Shown here piece by piece: positions 1 to 7,134 of a DNA stretch of 25,877 nt. How positions within the stretch are numbered: position 1 is the stretch's first letter; each line of letters starts with the position of its first letter. The translations under genes and the position numbers were made by a program. Source of the DNA: a virus; the IMG/VR virus record IMGVR_UViG_3300043399_000434, positions 1-25,877 of that record; one strand, given 5' to 3'. The notes beneath the pieces are model-generated. The model worked only from the letters and a program-made list of their open reading frames with translations. It searched no databases and was not told where the DNA came from.

Positions 1-108
1 GTATTTTGTCAATGTCCATTTCTCCATTCCAGATAATGAACGAAATACTTTGATACCAAAAAAGAATAACGCGAATACTGCTAAAAACGCTAAAATAATT
101 TTAGCCAT
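1..108 (-). CDS. Small membrane protein, 3' part beyond window
   Basis: Partial gene: 36 codons are visible and the frame is still open at base 1. The N-terminus (MAKIILAFLAVFALFFFGIK) is one hydrophobic membrane segment, followed by a basic, polar stretch (VFRSLSGMEKWTLTKY), which suggests a single-pass inner-membrane protein. The start is ATGATG overlapping the stop of the upstream MNERI gene. I chose the second ATG because GGAG lies 7 nt before it; the first ATG (111) is also possible. It is the last visible gene of the operon that contains DNA ligase. I cannot assign a function. Confidence 0.7.
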   Translation of the reverse strand, partial: MAKIILAFLAVFALFFFGIKVFRSLSGMEKWTLTKY

Positions 109-335
109 CATTTAACTCCGAAACGTTCCACAATCATGTCAACGGCTTCGGCGATGCCGTTGTTCCAGTGTACCCGCCTATCAACACCGAAAGTTTGACC
201 ATGCTGGGCGGATACGGCTGCACTAATACATTCCCTGACAATCAACTCGGCGAATTGCTGGACACAAATTTCTTCACCTCCATGCCCATAATTATGGACA
301 GTCTGCGTCCAAAGTTCCTTAATTCGTTCGTTCAT
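108..335 (-). CDS. MNERI-family small protein (75 aa)
   Basis: Unknown function. It starts MNERIKELW, has a central FAELIVREC block and ends FGVK. The same three landmarks occur in the proteins at 11241-11441 and 11438-11686, so these are paralogues. I start at the MNERI methionine, not the in-frame one seven codons upstream, because all copies begin there. Its start overlaps the 3' end of the preceding 48-codon gene by 17 nt, and its own stop (TGA) overlaps the ATGATG of the next gene, so translation is probably coupled. It is small, mostly helical in appearance and without cysteine clusters or membrane segments. Such proteins are common in large phage early regions, but I know of no established role. 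Confidence 0.75.
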   Translation of the reverse strand: MNERIKELWTQTVHNYGHGGEEICVQQFAELIVRECISAAVSAQHGQTFGVDRRVHWNNGIAEAVDMIVERFGVK

Positions 336-465
336 ACAATGCCTTTCTACATTCAATTAGCAAATCTCGCACTTTCTCATGTTCCATGAGTTCAGGATTA
401 AACAATCCGCCCGCTGACAAGTATTCGGTAATTCTGTCTACAAGTTCTTTGATTCTTTCGTTCAT
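319..465 (-). CDS. Short MNERI-type protein (48 aa)
   Basis: A 48-codon ORF starting MNERIKELVDRITEYL. Its ATG overlaps the TGA of the DNA ligase gene (ATGA), and its 3' end overlaps the next MNERI gene by 17 nt. It shares only the N-terminal MNERIxEL block with the other family members and lacks the FAELIV block and the FGV ending. It could be a truncated or diverged family member, or a translational bridge between ligase and the next gene. Support is the exact overlap arrangement and the conserved start; the short length keeps confidence moderate. Confidence 0.6.
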   Translation of the reverse strand: MNERIKELVDRITEYLSAGGLFNPELMEHEKVRDLLIECRKALYERTN

Positions 466-1817
466 TTGTCATCCCTAAAACGTACAAAGCGGGGGAACCG
501 TAGGGAGTATGTCCCATCCTGACTTTGAGTAATTACATCACACAGGATTTCAACTGTGCGACCAATAACCAAATTACGGTCACGATAAAGGCTATCTCGC
601 TCATCATCGCTAAAACCAGAACCAACGTTGACGGTAATAAACTTTCCGTCGTCTTGTCCCTCACAAACAAGCGCCCCCAGTTTACCCACATTTTTTCCAG
701 TGCCTTCGTCAACACCTACTACCTCCAGATCAACAGTAATCGTAGGCTTGTATTTCAGCCAAAACGTATTACGCTTACACTCATATGGAGCGTTTACATC
801 CTTAATCATCACACCTTCGAATCCATCATTGACCATATCCTTACAATAGCGATGAAACTGGTCAACACCTGCCCCAGTATCCAGATCAACCATAATATGG
901 GGCAGTAGCTCCACATTAGGCATTTGTTCGATAACGGGGCGCATACTCTCTAGGGTTTCAATACGCTGAGATAGTTGAGCATTCCAAAATCCTCGACGGA
1001 AATCCTCAATCGGGATAATGTCGAATACATTGAATACGCTATCTTCCGCCTGCACATTTTCCTTGCGACGGGCTTGACGCATCAGTTCCTGAAAGCTATT
1101 GCCAATAACTTCGCCATCAAGTACGAAACCATTCAGTAGGCTGCGGGCGAACACTTTGTTGACACCAGTAGAAGCCCTAACTAGTTCGCCAAATTTAGCC
1201 CTAACTTGCTCTTCAATGTGCGTAAAGTTTTCAAAGACTTTACCATTGCGGCTATAGCAGACGGTAGTAATTTCACCCGAATCATTGGGGATTACCATAA
1301 GAAGAACGCGCACGCCATCAAGCTTGGGTTCAAGCCGCTTGACACCTTTCATTTCGGGACGACCTTCGTTATTAGTCGCAAGCTGGCACCCAAACGTGGG
1401 GATTTCGTATTTGGATTTTTTACAGATTTTGTTGATAGTGATAGAAGAAATGCCTGCGCGAAGATCCCTACGAATAACAGGGGCACAGAACAGATTCCAT
1501 TCTTCACTGTCGAACCGCTCGGACATTTCCGCAACCGCATCACGGGCGGCGTTGCCAGTTAGCTTGCGCTCATATAGTTGGAGCAGCAGGTCATTGAATT
1601 CTTCCCAGGGATTCTCAGCGTCAACGATCCCCACAGTAGTCGGCACTTGCCTGACATTGAAGGTGATGAAAGGATTGTAGCAGGCATGTGCTAGCGACAG
1701 AAACACCTGTGAGTTAACGCTACCCAGCGTTGCAGCCTCAAGGGCTTGACGGATAACATCCTCTTTATGGAGGCGGCTGTCACTTTCGTTTAGTTTTTTG
1801 ATCCAAGATGCGGACAT
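462..1817 (-). CDS. lig: ATP-dependent DNA ligase (T4 gp30-like)
   Basis: Seals nicks in duplex DNA through a ligase-AMP intermediate, in phage replication, recombination and repair. The 451 aa are close to T4 ligase (487 aa). Visible nucleotidyltransferase motifs are motif I EPKLDGVR with lysine 165 as the predicted adenylated residue, motif III DGEVIG (234-239), motif IV EGVMIK (334-339) and motif V WLKYKP (353-358). An OB-fold domain follows and ends with LRFPRFVRFRDDK. The first ~130 residues match the helical DNA-binding domain position in T4-type ligases. It sits 11 nt after the 129-aa gene and is probably transcribed from the promoter at 2252-2280; a MNERI gene overlaps its stop. All catalytic motifs are intact. 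Confidence 0.95.
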   Translation of the reverse strand: MSASWIKKLNESDSRLHKEDVIRQALEAATLGSVNSQVFLSLAHACYNPFITFNVRQVPTTVGIVDAENPWEEFNDLLLQLYERKLTGNAARDAVAEMSERFDSEEWNLFCAPVIRRDLRAGISSITINKICKKSKYEIPTFGCQLATNNEGRPEMKGVKRLEPKLDGVRVLLMVIPNDSGEITTVCYSRNGKVFENFTHIEEQVRAKFGELVRASTGVNKVFARSLLNGFVLDGEVIGNSFQELMRQARRKENVQAEDSVFNVFDIIPIEDFRRGFWNAQLSQRIETLESMRPVIEQMPNVELLPHIMVDLDTGAGVDQFHRYCKDMVNDGFEGVMIKDVNAPYECKRNTFWLKYKPTITVDLEVVGVDEGTGKNVGKLGALVCEGQDDGKFITVNVGSGFSDDERDSLYRDRNLVIGRTVEILCDVITQSQDGTYSLRFPRFVRFRDDK

Positions 1818-1828
1818 TTTTTAGTCTC

Positions 1829-2218
1829 TCAATATGCGTGATAGATAACCAGATAATCGACTTTGGGAACGTCACCCATCGGTCGATAGTATTTTACTTC
1901 GCCATCGTAGCCATCTTCATCGTACAGAACATCATGGGGACCAACTTGAACGAAACGAACGACCTTACCAGTGTGATGGCTGACTACGAGGAATTGCTCG
2001 GGCATACCCATGTATTCTGACACGAGGCGAAGCGATTTAGTACCTTTGTGGTAATCACACTTGCTCAGGTCGATGCTGGGAAGTTCCTTCTCCCGTTTAG
2101 CTTGCGCTCGCACGATGCTGGGGATGTTAGTACGAAGGGCAGCAGCCATTTCTTCAGTCATTTGACGGGCGCGAGCAGCTTCATACTTGCGATCAGTAGC
2201 ACTACGACGGGACCACAT
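1829..2218 (-). CDS. Hypothetical protein (129 aa)
   Basis: Not recognised. The first ~45 residues are rich in Arg, Lys and Ala and should be helical (RKYEAARARQMTEEMAAALR). The rest is a mixed, probably beta-rich domain with aromatic residues (VRFVQVGPHDVLYDEDGY, YYRPMGDVPKVDYLVIYHAY). No membrane segment or metal site is seen. It is first in the DNA ligase operon: the promoter at 2252-2280 should give a leader of about 27 nt carrying AGGGG before the ATG. A link to ligase function is only suggested by co-transcription. Confidence 0.75.
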   Translation of the reverse strand: MWSRRSATDRKYEAARARQMTEEMAAALRTNIPSIVRAQAKREKELPSIDLSKCDYHKGTKSLRLVSEYMGMPEQFLVVSHHTGKVVRFVQVGPHDVLYDEDGYDGEVKYYRPMGDVPKVDYLVIYHAY

Positions 2219-2251
2219 ACTTAAAACCCCTAAAATTTCAGCGTATAGCGT

Positions 2252-2280
2252 ATTATAGCACAGTGGGGAATTATTGTCAA
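2252..2280 (-). promoter_or_regulatory. Early sigma70-type promoter (ligase operon)
   Basis: TTGACA (2275-2280), 17-nt spacer, TATAAT (2252-2257), with TGC before the -10 (extended -10). Reads into the 129-aa gene and DNA ligase. The TGA stop of the upstream gene (2277-2279) lies inside the -35 box. Confidence 0.9.
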
Positions 2281-2603
2281 GCCGGCAGCCGATAAGTGAA
2301 ACCTTGGCTAGTCATGACCTTAACGATGTTTTCCTTGGACCAGTCATTCTCAATCAGGGCAAGTTCCTTGCGATTGACAAGCCTGGGCTTGTGGACCTTG
2401 ACGCTAATGAAAGTTTTGCGATATTCGATAAAAATTTCTTCGGCGCGCACAAAGAGTCCCAGAGCCATTTTCAGCCGCTCGGCGCGGACTTTTTGCTTTT
2501 CCGTGTACAGTGAACTATTGACGGCACTACGTATACGGGCGTCACGCTGGGCGAACCAAGCATACTGACCTGCCGATTTATGTTCCGTTTCCAGTTGCCG
2601 CAT
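2277..2603 (-). CDS. Hypothetical protein (108 aa)
   Basis: Not recognised. It is basic, with a helical N-terminal half (residues ~1-65, many Arg/Lys/Glu, e.g. EKQKVRAERLKMALGLFVRAEE) and a shorter C-terminal part (SVKVHKPRLVNRKELALI... GFTYRLPA). The charge suggests nucleic acid or protein contact, but this is inference. It is a single-gene unit: the promoter at 2636-2664 lies upstream (leader ~26 nt), and its stop codon is embedded in the -35 of the next promoter. Confidence 0.7.
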   Translation of the reverse strand: MRQLETEHKSAGQYAWFAQRDARIRSAVNSSLYTEKQKVRAERLKMALGLFVRAEEIFIEYRKTFISVKVHKPRLVNRKELALIENDWSKENIVKVMTSQGFTYRLPA

Positions 2604-2635
2604 TTCGCTTTCCCGTTTATCGACTGTATATTCCT

Positions 2636-2664
2636 ATTATACAGGAAATGGGATTTATTGTCAA
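2636..2664 (-). promoter_or_regulatory. Early sigma70-type promoter
   Basis: TTGACA (2659-2664), 17-nt spacer beginning ATAAAT, TATAAT (2636-2641) preceded by TG at the extended -10 position. Drives the 108-aa gene at 2277-2603. Confidence 0.9.
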
Positions 2665-2668
2665 ATTT

Positions 2669-2917
2669 TTAACCTTTATGTTTATAAACTGAAACTATCC
2701 ATCCTTTATCAATCCAGGTTTTTAATTTTCGACCTGTTTCAATGTTTAACCAAACTTTATTAGGCTCGCGCAAACTTATGGCAAAATTAACTATGCTTTT
2801 AGTTGAATAATAATCCATAGGGCCCCTATTTTTTAATTCATTCAATATAGTTCTTGTTTCATATGTTTTTTTAAGAGTTTTATCAAAAACTTCGTCTATG
2901 ACGAAGGGATTTACCAT
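2669..2917 (-). CDS. Hypothetical protein (82 aa)
   Basis: Not recognised. The sequence MVNPFVIDEVFDKTLKKTYETRTILNEL... looks like a small, mostly helical domain with a C-terminal strand (KTWIDKGWIVSVYKHKG), perhaps a winged-helix-like fold, but no family is clear. It lies just after the HNH gene and before the promoter of the next unit. It is more A+T-rich than its neighbours. The start has GGGTA a few bases upstream. Confidence 0.6.
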   Translation of the reverse strand: MVNPFVIDEVFDKTLKKTYETRTILNELKNRGPMDYYSTKSIVNFAISLREPNKVWLNIETGRKLKTWIDKGWIVSVYKHKG

Positions 2918-2980
2918 ATATATTACCCTTTGTGATTTGTCCTAGTAAGTTCCATATTATTTCCTTTTAAATAAATATCA

Positions 2981-3361
2981 CTAAAATTCAAACAACCCTG
3001 TATCAGCAGGAACCAACCTACGACTAGGGCTTACTTTTTTATGGTGCCCGTGTTTAAAAGTAACCAAAGTATGACACATTTTACACAAAATTTCAATATT
3101 ATTTTCCTGCCTATTATTATTATCTCCATCTATATGGTTTATATCCAATGTTACTGGATCTAAAATAAGCCTAGATACACAAACAAACCCATAATGTCCA
3201 TCTTTGTTTGAGCATCCCTGCTCCATTTTCCAAGCATCAACTTCACTTTTTCTATGCGTTCTATGCGCCGAGCAAACCTGTTTATTTTGTTTACCCCTAT
3301 GTAAACCCACTGTATTAAAACAATTTGGCATGGAGCATTTCAAGTGTATAAGAGTAGCCAT
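2981..3361 (-). CDS. HNH homing-type endonuclease (126 aa)
   Basis: A small HNH nuclease. The core is LDINHIDGDNNNRQENNIEILCKMCHTLVT (about residues 72-101), with the conserved DINHIDGD and NIEILCxxCH pattern of mobile phage HNH enzymes. N-terminal cysteines and histidines (CSMPNC...GLHRGK..VCSAH) probably bind zinc. The real start is the ATG at 3361; an upstream TTG is less likely. It is A+T-rich compared with the early genes around it and lies between two unrelated hypothetical genes, as expected of a free-standing mobile element. A weak terminator-like hairpin (3381-3402) precedes it. Confidence 0.88.
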   Translation of the reverse strand: MATLIHLKCSMPNCFNTVGLHRGKQNKQVCSAHRTHRKSEVDAWKMEQGCSNKDGHYGFVCVSRLILDPVTLDINHIDGDNNNRQENNIEILCKMCHTLVTFKHGHHKKVSPSRRLVPADTGLFEF

Positions 3362-3380
3362 ACTCAATCTTTCAACTTAT

Positions 3381-3402
3381 AAAAAAATTTAGTTTCTAAA
3401 CT
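3381..3402 (-). terminator. Weak intrinsic terminator candidate
   Basis: On the minus strand a 5-7 bp A/T-rich stem (TTTAG, loop AAA, CTAAA) is followed by seven T. It lies downstream of the 105-aa gene and just upstream of the HNH gene, which it could isolate from readthrough. The stem is short, so this is tentative. Confidence 0.35.
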
Positions 3403-3444
3403 GACTCACCTGCCAGTCTAACCTTTTAAGAGGTCACTCAAGTT

Positions 3445-3762
3445 TTATTCTCCAATCTGCTTTTCCTCAGATAAGATGTTGAACACTTCCATTTCGGCAA
3501 TAATTGACTCTGCTTCTTCAATGTTTGAAATTAGTTTCTGTAGTTTTTCTTTTGTTTCTTTGAGGGCTGCGGGCCTAATACTGCGAACAAATTGACTAGT
3601 GACAACCATTTTCTTCAGATTACATTCGGCACCGACTGCTGACATTTTGTTTATGTCGCACCCATCAGTATAGGTGGTTTTATATCCATTCAAGAAGGCA
3701 AGCTCCTCAATAGATACTTCACACAATACCCGCTGACTATCCACTTTAGCAATAACCTTCAT
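3445..3762 (-). CDS. Hypothetical protein (105 aa)
   Basis: Not recognised. N-terminal half is beta-rich (MKVIAKVDSQRVLCEVSIEELAFLNGY), the middle holds DGCDINKMSAVGAECNLKKMV, and the last 40 residues form a likely coiled helix (ALKETKEKLQKLISNIEEAESIIAEMEVF). The ATG overlaps the TGA of the upstream 125-aa gene by 4 nt, so the two are probably translationally coupled. Confidence 0.72.
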   Translation of the reverse strand: MKVIAKVDSQRVLCEVSIEELAFLNGYKTTYTDGCDINKMSAVGAECNLKKMVVTSQFVRSIRPAALKETKEKLQKLISNIEEAESIIAEMEVFNILSEEKQIGE

Positions 3763-4136
3763 TTGGTTTCCTCTTTATTTTGTTCATGTTTTAGGATTTC
3801 AACTAACCTACGATTACGCGCATCCTGCTCCTTACGCTCGCGCTTTTTAGAATCAGACACTTTGAGCATTGTATCATAATCTCGGGCCCATTGTAGACCA
3901 CGGAGCCAAGCATCTACGTCGCCTAATGTACCCGTAAATAATTGGGCGTCGCGGCTATAGATTGGTAACGCATCATTATCAATAGGAACTAAACTGAAAT
4001 AATCAGCATCAGCCCCATGATGTTTTGGGTATGTAAATTTGAAACCCAATTTATTGGCTAGTTCTTCTACCTTTTGAATTTCACGGTAGGTATTGAAACC
4101 AACATTTTTATTAAATCCTGGATCATATCTATACAT
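3759..4136 (-). CDS. Hypothetical protein (125 aa)
   Basis: Not recognised. It includes aromatic and His/Asp-rich stretches (FTYPKHHGADADYFSLVPIDNDALPIY, DVDAWLRGLQWARDYDTML) and a very basic C-terminal helix (KKRERKEQDARNRRLVEILKHEQNKEETK). GGTGAAG, 2 nt before the ATG, overlaps the stop of the upstream MGLD gene; the downstream 105-aa gene overlaps by ATGA. It is part of a run of four or more coupled genes from 4995 downwards. Confidence 0.72.
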   Translation of the reverse strand: MYRYDPGFNKNVGFNTYREIQKVEELANKLGFKFTYPKHHGADADYFSLVPIDNDALPIYSRDAQLFTGTLGDVDAWLRGLQWARDYDTMLKVSDSKKRERKEQDARNRRLVEILKHEQNKEETK

Positions 4137-4140
4137 TTCT

Positions 4141-4551
4141 TCACCAACTTGAATTGTAAAATACTCGTTTACGGAATAGAAAAATTTGTTCTTTAGCGTC
4201 TAGGCAAAATTGGATATCTTCTTGATTATAATAATAGCAGTGCCATTTATTTTTAGGATCATTGATATGGTCTTGTAAGCGTTGAATGTCATTCCAAGTC
4301 AGTTCAAGTTCTACTCCATTGAAAATTTCGCCCCAATGAGGATCTTTTACGGCTCCAGGTCTGCCCTTTTCATCCCAAAGGTTATGCATCCACTCCTGTA
4401 GTTTATGGTGTTTTCGCCAATATTGAATTTCATGGTGTTTAGGAAAGGTGGATACATACTCACCTGTCTTTTTATCCCACTTAGCATTTTCCCACCATTT
4501 AGCACGAACACCTGGCTCACTAGCCGAATACCCGTATGCGTCAAGACCCAT
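4141..4551 (-). CDS. MGLD/MGLE paralogue 1 (136 aa)
   Basis: Function unknown. The protein begins MGLDAYGY, has a tryptophan/histidine-rich core (EIQYWRKHHKLQEWMHNLW), an acidic VELELTWNDIQRLQDHI segment and ends IFLFRKRVFYNSSW. It is clearly paralogous to the next upstream gene (4558-4995), which shares MGL, HWxKHxxLxxWM, ELELxWxDIxRL and the FYNSSW ending. This layout is familiar from conserved hypothetical proteins of large T4-like and aquatic phages. No Shine-Dalgarno is visible; it starts 6 nt after its paralogue's stop, so coupling is likely. Confidence 0.78.
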   Translation of the reverse strand: MGLDAYGYSASEPGVRAKWWENAKWDKKTGEYVSTFPKHHEIQYWRKHHKLQEWMHNLWDEKGRPGAVKDPHWGEIFNGVELELTWNDIQRLQDHINDPKNKWHCYYYNQEDIQFCLDAKEQIFLFRKRVFYNSSW

Positions 4552-4557
4552 TTTGAT

Positions 4558-4995
4558 TTACCAGCTTGAATTGTAAAAAATTCTAAGACCTAAAAATAGT
4601 TCAGTTTTAGCGTTGATACAGAATTCTACATCATAATCGGAATAAAAGTCATCTTGAGGTGAACCAAAAGCTCCAAAGTTTAAACCAAAAGCTAGACCTG
4701 ATCTCCAGTTATTTCTGAGCCTACCTTCTTTGATGTCCAATTCTAGTCGTTTGATATCGTCCCAAAGCAATTCTAATTCATCACCATTGAAGTCACCTGT
4801 ACCACCTTTTTCAAAGTACAGCTTCATCATCCATTGATGTAAATTAGAGTGTTTGTTCCAATGTGCGATTATTCGGGGTGGGTCCATGTTTGGGTTTACG
4901 AAGCGGCTCAGGTCATTGTCCCAAGTACCCGTAGCCTCATACTCTCTACGATAATGAGGTCTTGGTGCGACATAAACCCATGATTCTAGTCCCAT
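4558..4995 (-). CDS. MGLD/MGLE paralogue 2 (145 aa)
   Basis: Function unknown; tandem paralogue of 4141-4551. Landmarks: MGLESWVYVAPRPHYR, IIAHWNKHSNLHQWMMKLYFEKGG, DELELLWDDIKRLELDI, then a glycine/phenylalanine-rich insertion (LAFGLNFGAFGSPQDDF) absent from the other copy, and the shared ending RIFYNSSW. Seven nt separate its stop from the next start. No strong ribosome-binding site precedes the ATG, which lies 7 nt after the stop of the zinc-ribbon gene. Confidence 0.78.
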   Translation of the reverse strand: MGLESWVYVAPRPHYRREYEATGTWDNDLSRFVNPNMDPPRIIAHWNKHSNLHQWMMKLYFEKGGTGDFNGDELELLWDDIKRLELDIKEGRLRNNWRSGLAFGLNFGAFGSPQDDFYSDYDVEFCINAKTELFLGLRIFYNSSW

Positions 4996-5002
4996 CCATT
5001 AT

Positions 5003-5251
5003 TTATTGTTTCAGCAGTTCCATGATATATTCTGGGGCGGGAAATGCTTCCTTCTTAGTACCAAACCTTGCCGCTTGAGAATTCATCTTTTGGGCACAAC
5101 CCAGACAGATCCAAGACTTGGTAGGAAAGTGGTAGAAGGTTGCTTTAGGCTGAACTTTACTCCTGATCGCTACGCAGCGTAGGTTGACGCAGGTACCGTT
5201 CTCTTCTCCTGTGATTACTGAAAGCACACGGTCAGCAAAAATCCTGCTCAT
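5003..5251 (-). CDS. Small zinc-ribbon-like protein (82 aa)
   Basis: Four cysteines in two pairs (CVNLRC near residue 21 and CLGC near residue 50) flank a basic segment with aromatic residues, a pattern that suggests one structural zinc site. The C-terminus is helical (EYIMELLKQ). Start chosen at MSRIFADRV because its A is shared with the TAA of the upstream 215-aa gene; the longer ORF reading into that gene is spurious. Probably transcribed from the promoter at 5932-5960. Role unknown. Confidence 0.75.
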   Translation of the reverse strand: MSRIFADRVLSVITGEENGTCVNLRCVAIRSKVQPKATFYHFPTKSWICLGCAQKMNSQAARFGTKKEAFPAPEYIMELLKQ

Positions 5252-5898
5252 TAGATGACCTTGACTCGGTTGAGTTGCGTGGTGTTGTCGCGGTGAGCTT
5301 TCACCGTGCCTTGAATCTTGAGCGTAGTGCCCGCAGCCACTTGCTTTTTGTAAGCGAAGAACACGGGCTGATCCTGATCGGTGATTGCCGTCAGAAAGAA
5401 CACACCCCATTGCTGGCTGAACACAGCCTTAGTGACTTCGACGCTAGCAGTAACCTTGTCACCCACCTTGCCGATGAGTCCGCCCCTGGCGAAGTTGACT
5501 TTAGCGTCAGCCTGATCGCGGGCGACTGCCCTACGATGGCAGCTGGGCAGAGCCGCAGCAACCGCAACATCGTAGTTGCCAGTAACTTCCTCTTTGTTGG
5601 CGATGAGCATAGCCGTGTTGTCGAACTCCGACAGCCTGACACCCTTGAGGATCTTGAAGGTAAAAGAGTGATAATATTTGCGGACTGCTTCACCCGCATC
5701 GCGATCGGCCTGCGTGATGACCGTATTATCTTCCAGAGCCTTGAACATCAGTTCACGGTTCGTGGCGACAATGTTGCCGAGACTGTCAGTAGAAAATTTG
5801 ACATAGTTTCCACCGTTGATGCGGTCCGCGTAGCACGCAGCAGCGAAAACAACATCAGTGGAGTAAGTGACTTGCGGTTGACGATTACGCTTTGCCAT
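5251..5898 (-). CDS. Conserved phage protein, C-terminal OB-like domain (215 aa)
   Basis: I recognise the C-terminal signature GTVKAHRDNTTQLNRVKVI, which recurs in hypothetical proteins of many phages and jumbo phages. The preceding ~80 residues (VGDKVTASVEVTKAVFSQQWGVFFLTAITDQDQPVFFAYKKQVAAGTTLKI, split here for reading) look beta-rich and OB-fold-like, which would suit nucleic acid binding; that is inference. The N-terminal ~110 residues are mixed, without a clear family. First gene after the promoter at 5932-5960, with AGGAAATAG before its ATG. Base composition is richer in G+C than the A+T-rich mobile genes nearby. Confidence 0.82.
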   Translation of the reverse strand: MAKRNRQPQVTYSTDVVFAAACYADRINGGNYVKFSTDSLGNIVATNRELMFKALEDNTVITQADRDAGEAVRKYYHSFTFKILKGVRLSEFDNTAMLIANKEEVTGNYDVAVAAALPSCHRRAVARDQADAKVNFARGGLIGKVGDKVTASVEVTKAVFSQQWGVFFLTAITDQDQPVFFAYKKQVAAGTTLKIQGTVKAHRDNTTQLNRVKVI

Positions 5899-5931
5899 TG
5901 CTATTTCCTAGTGATTTCAGACTATACCCAT

Positions 5932-5960
5932 ATTATAACAGAATGGGCATTTAATGTCAA
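5932..5960 (-). promoter_or_regulatory. Early sigma70-type promoter
   Basis: TTGACA (5955-5960), 17-nt spacer, TATAAT (5932-5937), TGT before the -10. Leader to the 215-aa gene is about 27 nt. The TGA stop of the upstream gene (5957-5959) is inside the -35. Confidence 0.9.
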
Positions 5961-6181
5961 TACCAGGGTTTCCTAGAAAGGAGCACACTAGCTAGTTTTC
6001 TAGCTATGACATTATGAAATTCTTCCTTAGGAATTCCTGTAATAGTGAAATATTCTTCGATCAACTTGTCTCTAAGCACGGCATATTTACTAAAACTTAC
6101 GCTTAATGCTCTTTCTGGACCTGATTTCATTTCTGACAAAAAATGAGAAAATATTTCATCCTTAATGTCGGAGGTAAGCAT
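5957..6181 (-). CDS. Hypothetical protein (74 aa)
   Basis: Not recognised. Almost entirely helical by composition (IKDEIFSHFLSEMKSGPERALSVSFSKYAVLRDKLIEEYF...), ending RKPWY. AAAGGA lies about 10 nt before the ATG, after the stop of the 102-aa gene. Its TGA stop forms part of the -35 of the next promoter. Confidence 0.7.
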   Translation of the reverse strand: MLTSDIKDEIFSHFLSEMKSGPERALSVSFSKYAVLRDKLIEEYFTITGIPKEEFHNVIARKLASVLLSRKPWY

Positions 6182-6197
6182 TTGTTTTTCCTTTGGC

Positions 6198-6506
6198 TCA
6201 ACCTTTCAGGAGAGCTTCGCACTGATCGTCGGTTAGACTGGACATGAATTGGCGGTAAGGCCTAGTAGCTAGGGGGTAAGGTAAATCAGTTGCGATGAAA
6301 GTATAGCGTTTTGTTTTGTTGTCTTTCATCCTAGTGAGGTCTACATACAGAACTTTTCCCTCAACCGAAATCTTATATTTAAATTTAGTCATTAGAGGTT
6401 CAAAAGACCAAAGAAATTCATTATTACAGAACTCTTCATAGGTTGGCATACAATCCAATTTTAGGACATTTTTTTCACAAAATGCCCACCACTGCTCTCT
6501 AGTCAT
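6198..6506 (-). CDS. Hypothetical protein (102 aa)
   Basis: Not recognised. Tryptophan/phenylalanine-rich start (MTREQWWAFCEKNV), a central beta-hairpin-like region (YKISVEGKVLYVDLTRMKDNKTKRYTFIATD) and a C-terminal helix containing SSLTDDQCEALLK. A similar ending (TLTDDQWCLFWKNVKL) is seen in the GIY-YIG protein at 12518, probably by chance. It begins 2 nt after the stop of the 49-aa gene with no clear ribosome-binding site, so coupling is likely. Confidence 0.7.
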   Translation of the reverse strand: MTREQWWAFCEKNVLKLDCMPTYEEFCNNEFLWSFEPLMTKFKYKISVEGKVLYVDLTRMKDNKTKRYTFIATDLPYPLATRPYRQFMSSLTDDQCEALLKG

Positions 6507-6508
6507 GA

Positions 6509-6658
6509 TTACGAATTGATAGTTTCAAAGGGTGAATAGACTTCTTTCATTTTTAGCTTTTCATAGGACATGATTTTAGCCAAACAATCAGGAAGACCTT
6601 GCTTTTTAAATTCTTCAACAAGACGATGATATTCATTCCAATCAATTTGATTCATCAT
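6509..6658 (-). CDS. Small hypothetical protein (49 aa)
   Basis: Short ORF (MMNQIDWNEYHRLVEEFKKQ...SPFETINS). Supported by AAGGAG 4-7 nt before an ATGATG start and by close packing: it overlaps the 3' end of the membrane-protein gene by 17 nt and ends 2 nt before the next gene. Either ATG (6658 or 6655) could be used. Helical and soluble by composition; function unknown. Confidence 0.62.
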   Translation of the reverse strand: MMNQIDWNEYHRLVEEFKKQGLPDCLAKIMSYEKLKMKEVYSPFETINS

Positions 6659-6779
6659 TTTGCTCCTTATCATGTATATATTTAGGTCTTGGCATAAAAG
6701 CCGTCATAACACTAAAGTATGCTACACACAAAAAGATTACTGTTTCGTATAGAAAGTCAAACCATTCCCAAAACATCAT
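6642..6779 (-). CDS. Small membrane protein (45 aa)
   Basis: MMFWEWFDFLYETVIFLCVAYFSVMTAF forms one hydrophobic segment followed by a polar tail (MPRPKYIHDKEQNDESN), so a single-pass inner-membrane protein is likely. Its ATGATG start overlaps the stop of the 118-aa gene. Phages often carry such proteins; no role can be assigned. Confidence 0.65.
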   Translation of the reverse strand: MMFWEWFDFLYETVIFLCVAYFSVMTAFMPRPKYIHDKEQNDESN

Positions 6780-7132
6780 GCTACTTCCTTTTTGGGTTCT
6801 TTGCTGACACGATAGCCGTGTTGTTTGAGGACCCACTTCATGTCCTCGATCACATGATCGGGTAGCGTTTCCTTGTATTTGGCGGCATAACCCGTGTTGT
6901 ATTTCACTACCACGACCTGTGGATCATCGGCATGAGCGCAACTTACCACCGTAGCAGCATTACAGTAAACACCCCTAACTTCACCGTCACGGTAAGTATG
7001 CGCGGGAATGTCGACCGGTTTGCCTCGTTGCGATTCGAGGACAGCGTAGTACAGATTTTCGCCAAACTTGGGGTCATCCTTGATGGCGCTGAGAGCGTCA
7101 TTCATGACCACGATAGCAGTATTGTAACCCAT
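6776..7132 (-). CDS. Hypothetical protein (118 aa)
   Basis: Not recognised. N-terminal helix (YNTAIVVMNDALSAIKDDPKFGENLYYAVLES), then a beta-rich region with AHTYRDGEVRGVYCNAATVVSCAHADDPQVVVVKYNTGY, and a helix near the C-terminus. The Cys/His residues (C, CAH) could bind a metal but do not form a standard motif. I start at MGYNTA (7132), the only ATG near the N-terminus; a TTG four codons upstream is unlikely. Second gene of the operon from the promoter at 7326-7354. Confidence 0.72.
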   Translation of the reverse strand: MGYNTAIVVMNDALSAIKDDPKFGENLYYAVLESQRGKPVDIPAHTYRDGEVRGVYCNAATVVSCAHADDPQVVVVKYNTGYAAKYKETLPDHVIEDMKWVLKQHGYRVSKEPKKEVA

Positions 7133-7134
7133 GA

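Noticed and set aside
2918-2980. Ten-codon ORF (MELTRTNHKG) before the 82-aa gene
   Set aside because: It has AAGGA upstream, but is too short to support, and may simply contain the ribosome-binding site of the next gene.
5275-5976. Long plus-strand ORF (233 codons) opposite the 215-aa gene
   Set aside because: Antisense of a well-supported gene, no promoter or ribosome-binding site, composition not protein-like. Same reasoning for plus-strand ORFs at 525-908, 1285-1680 and 14912-15520.
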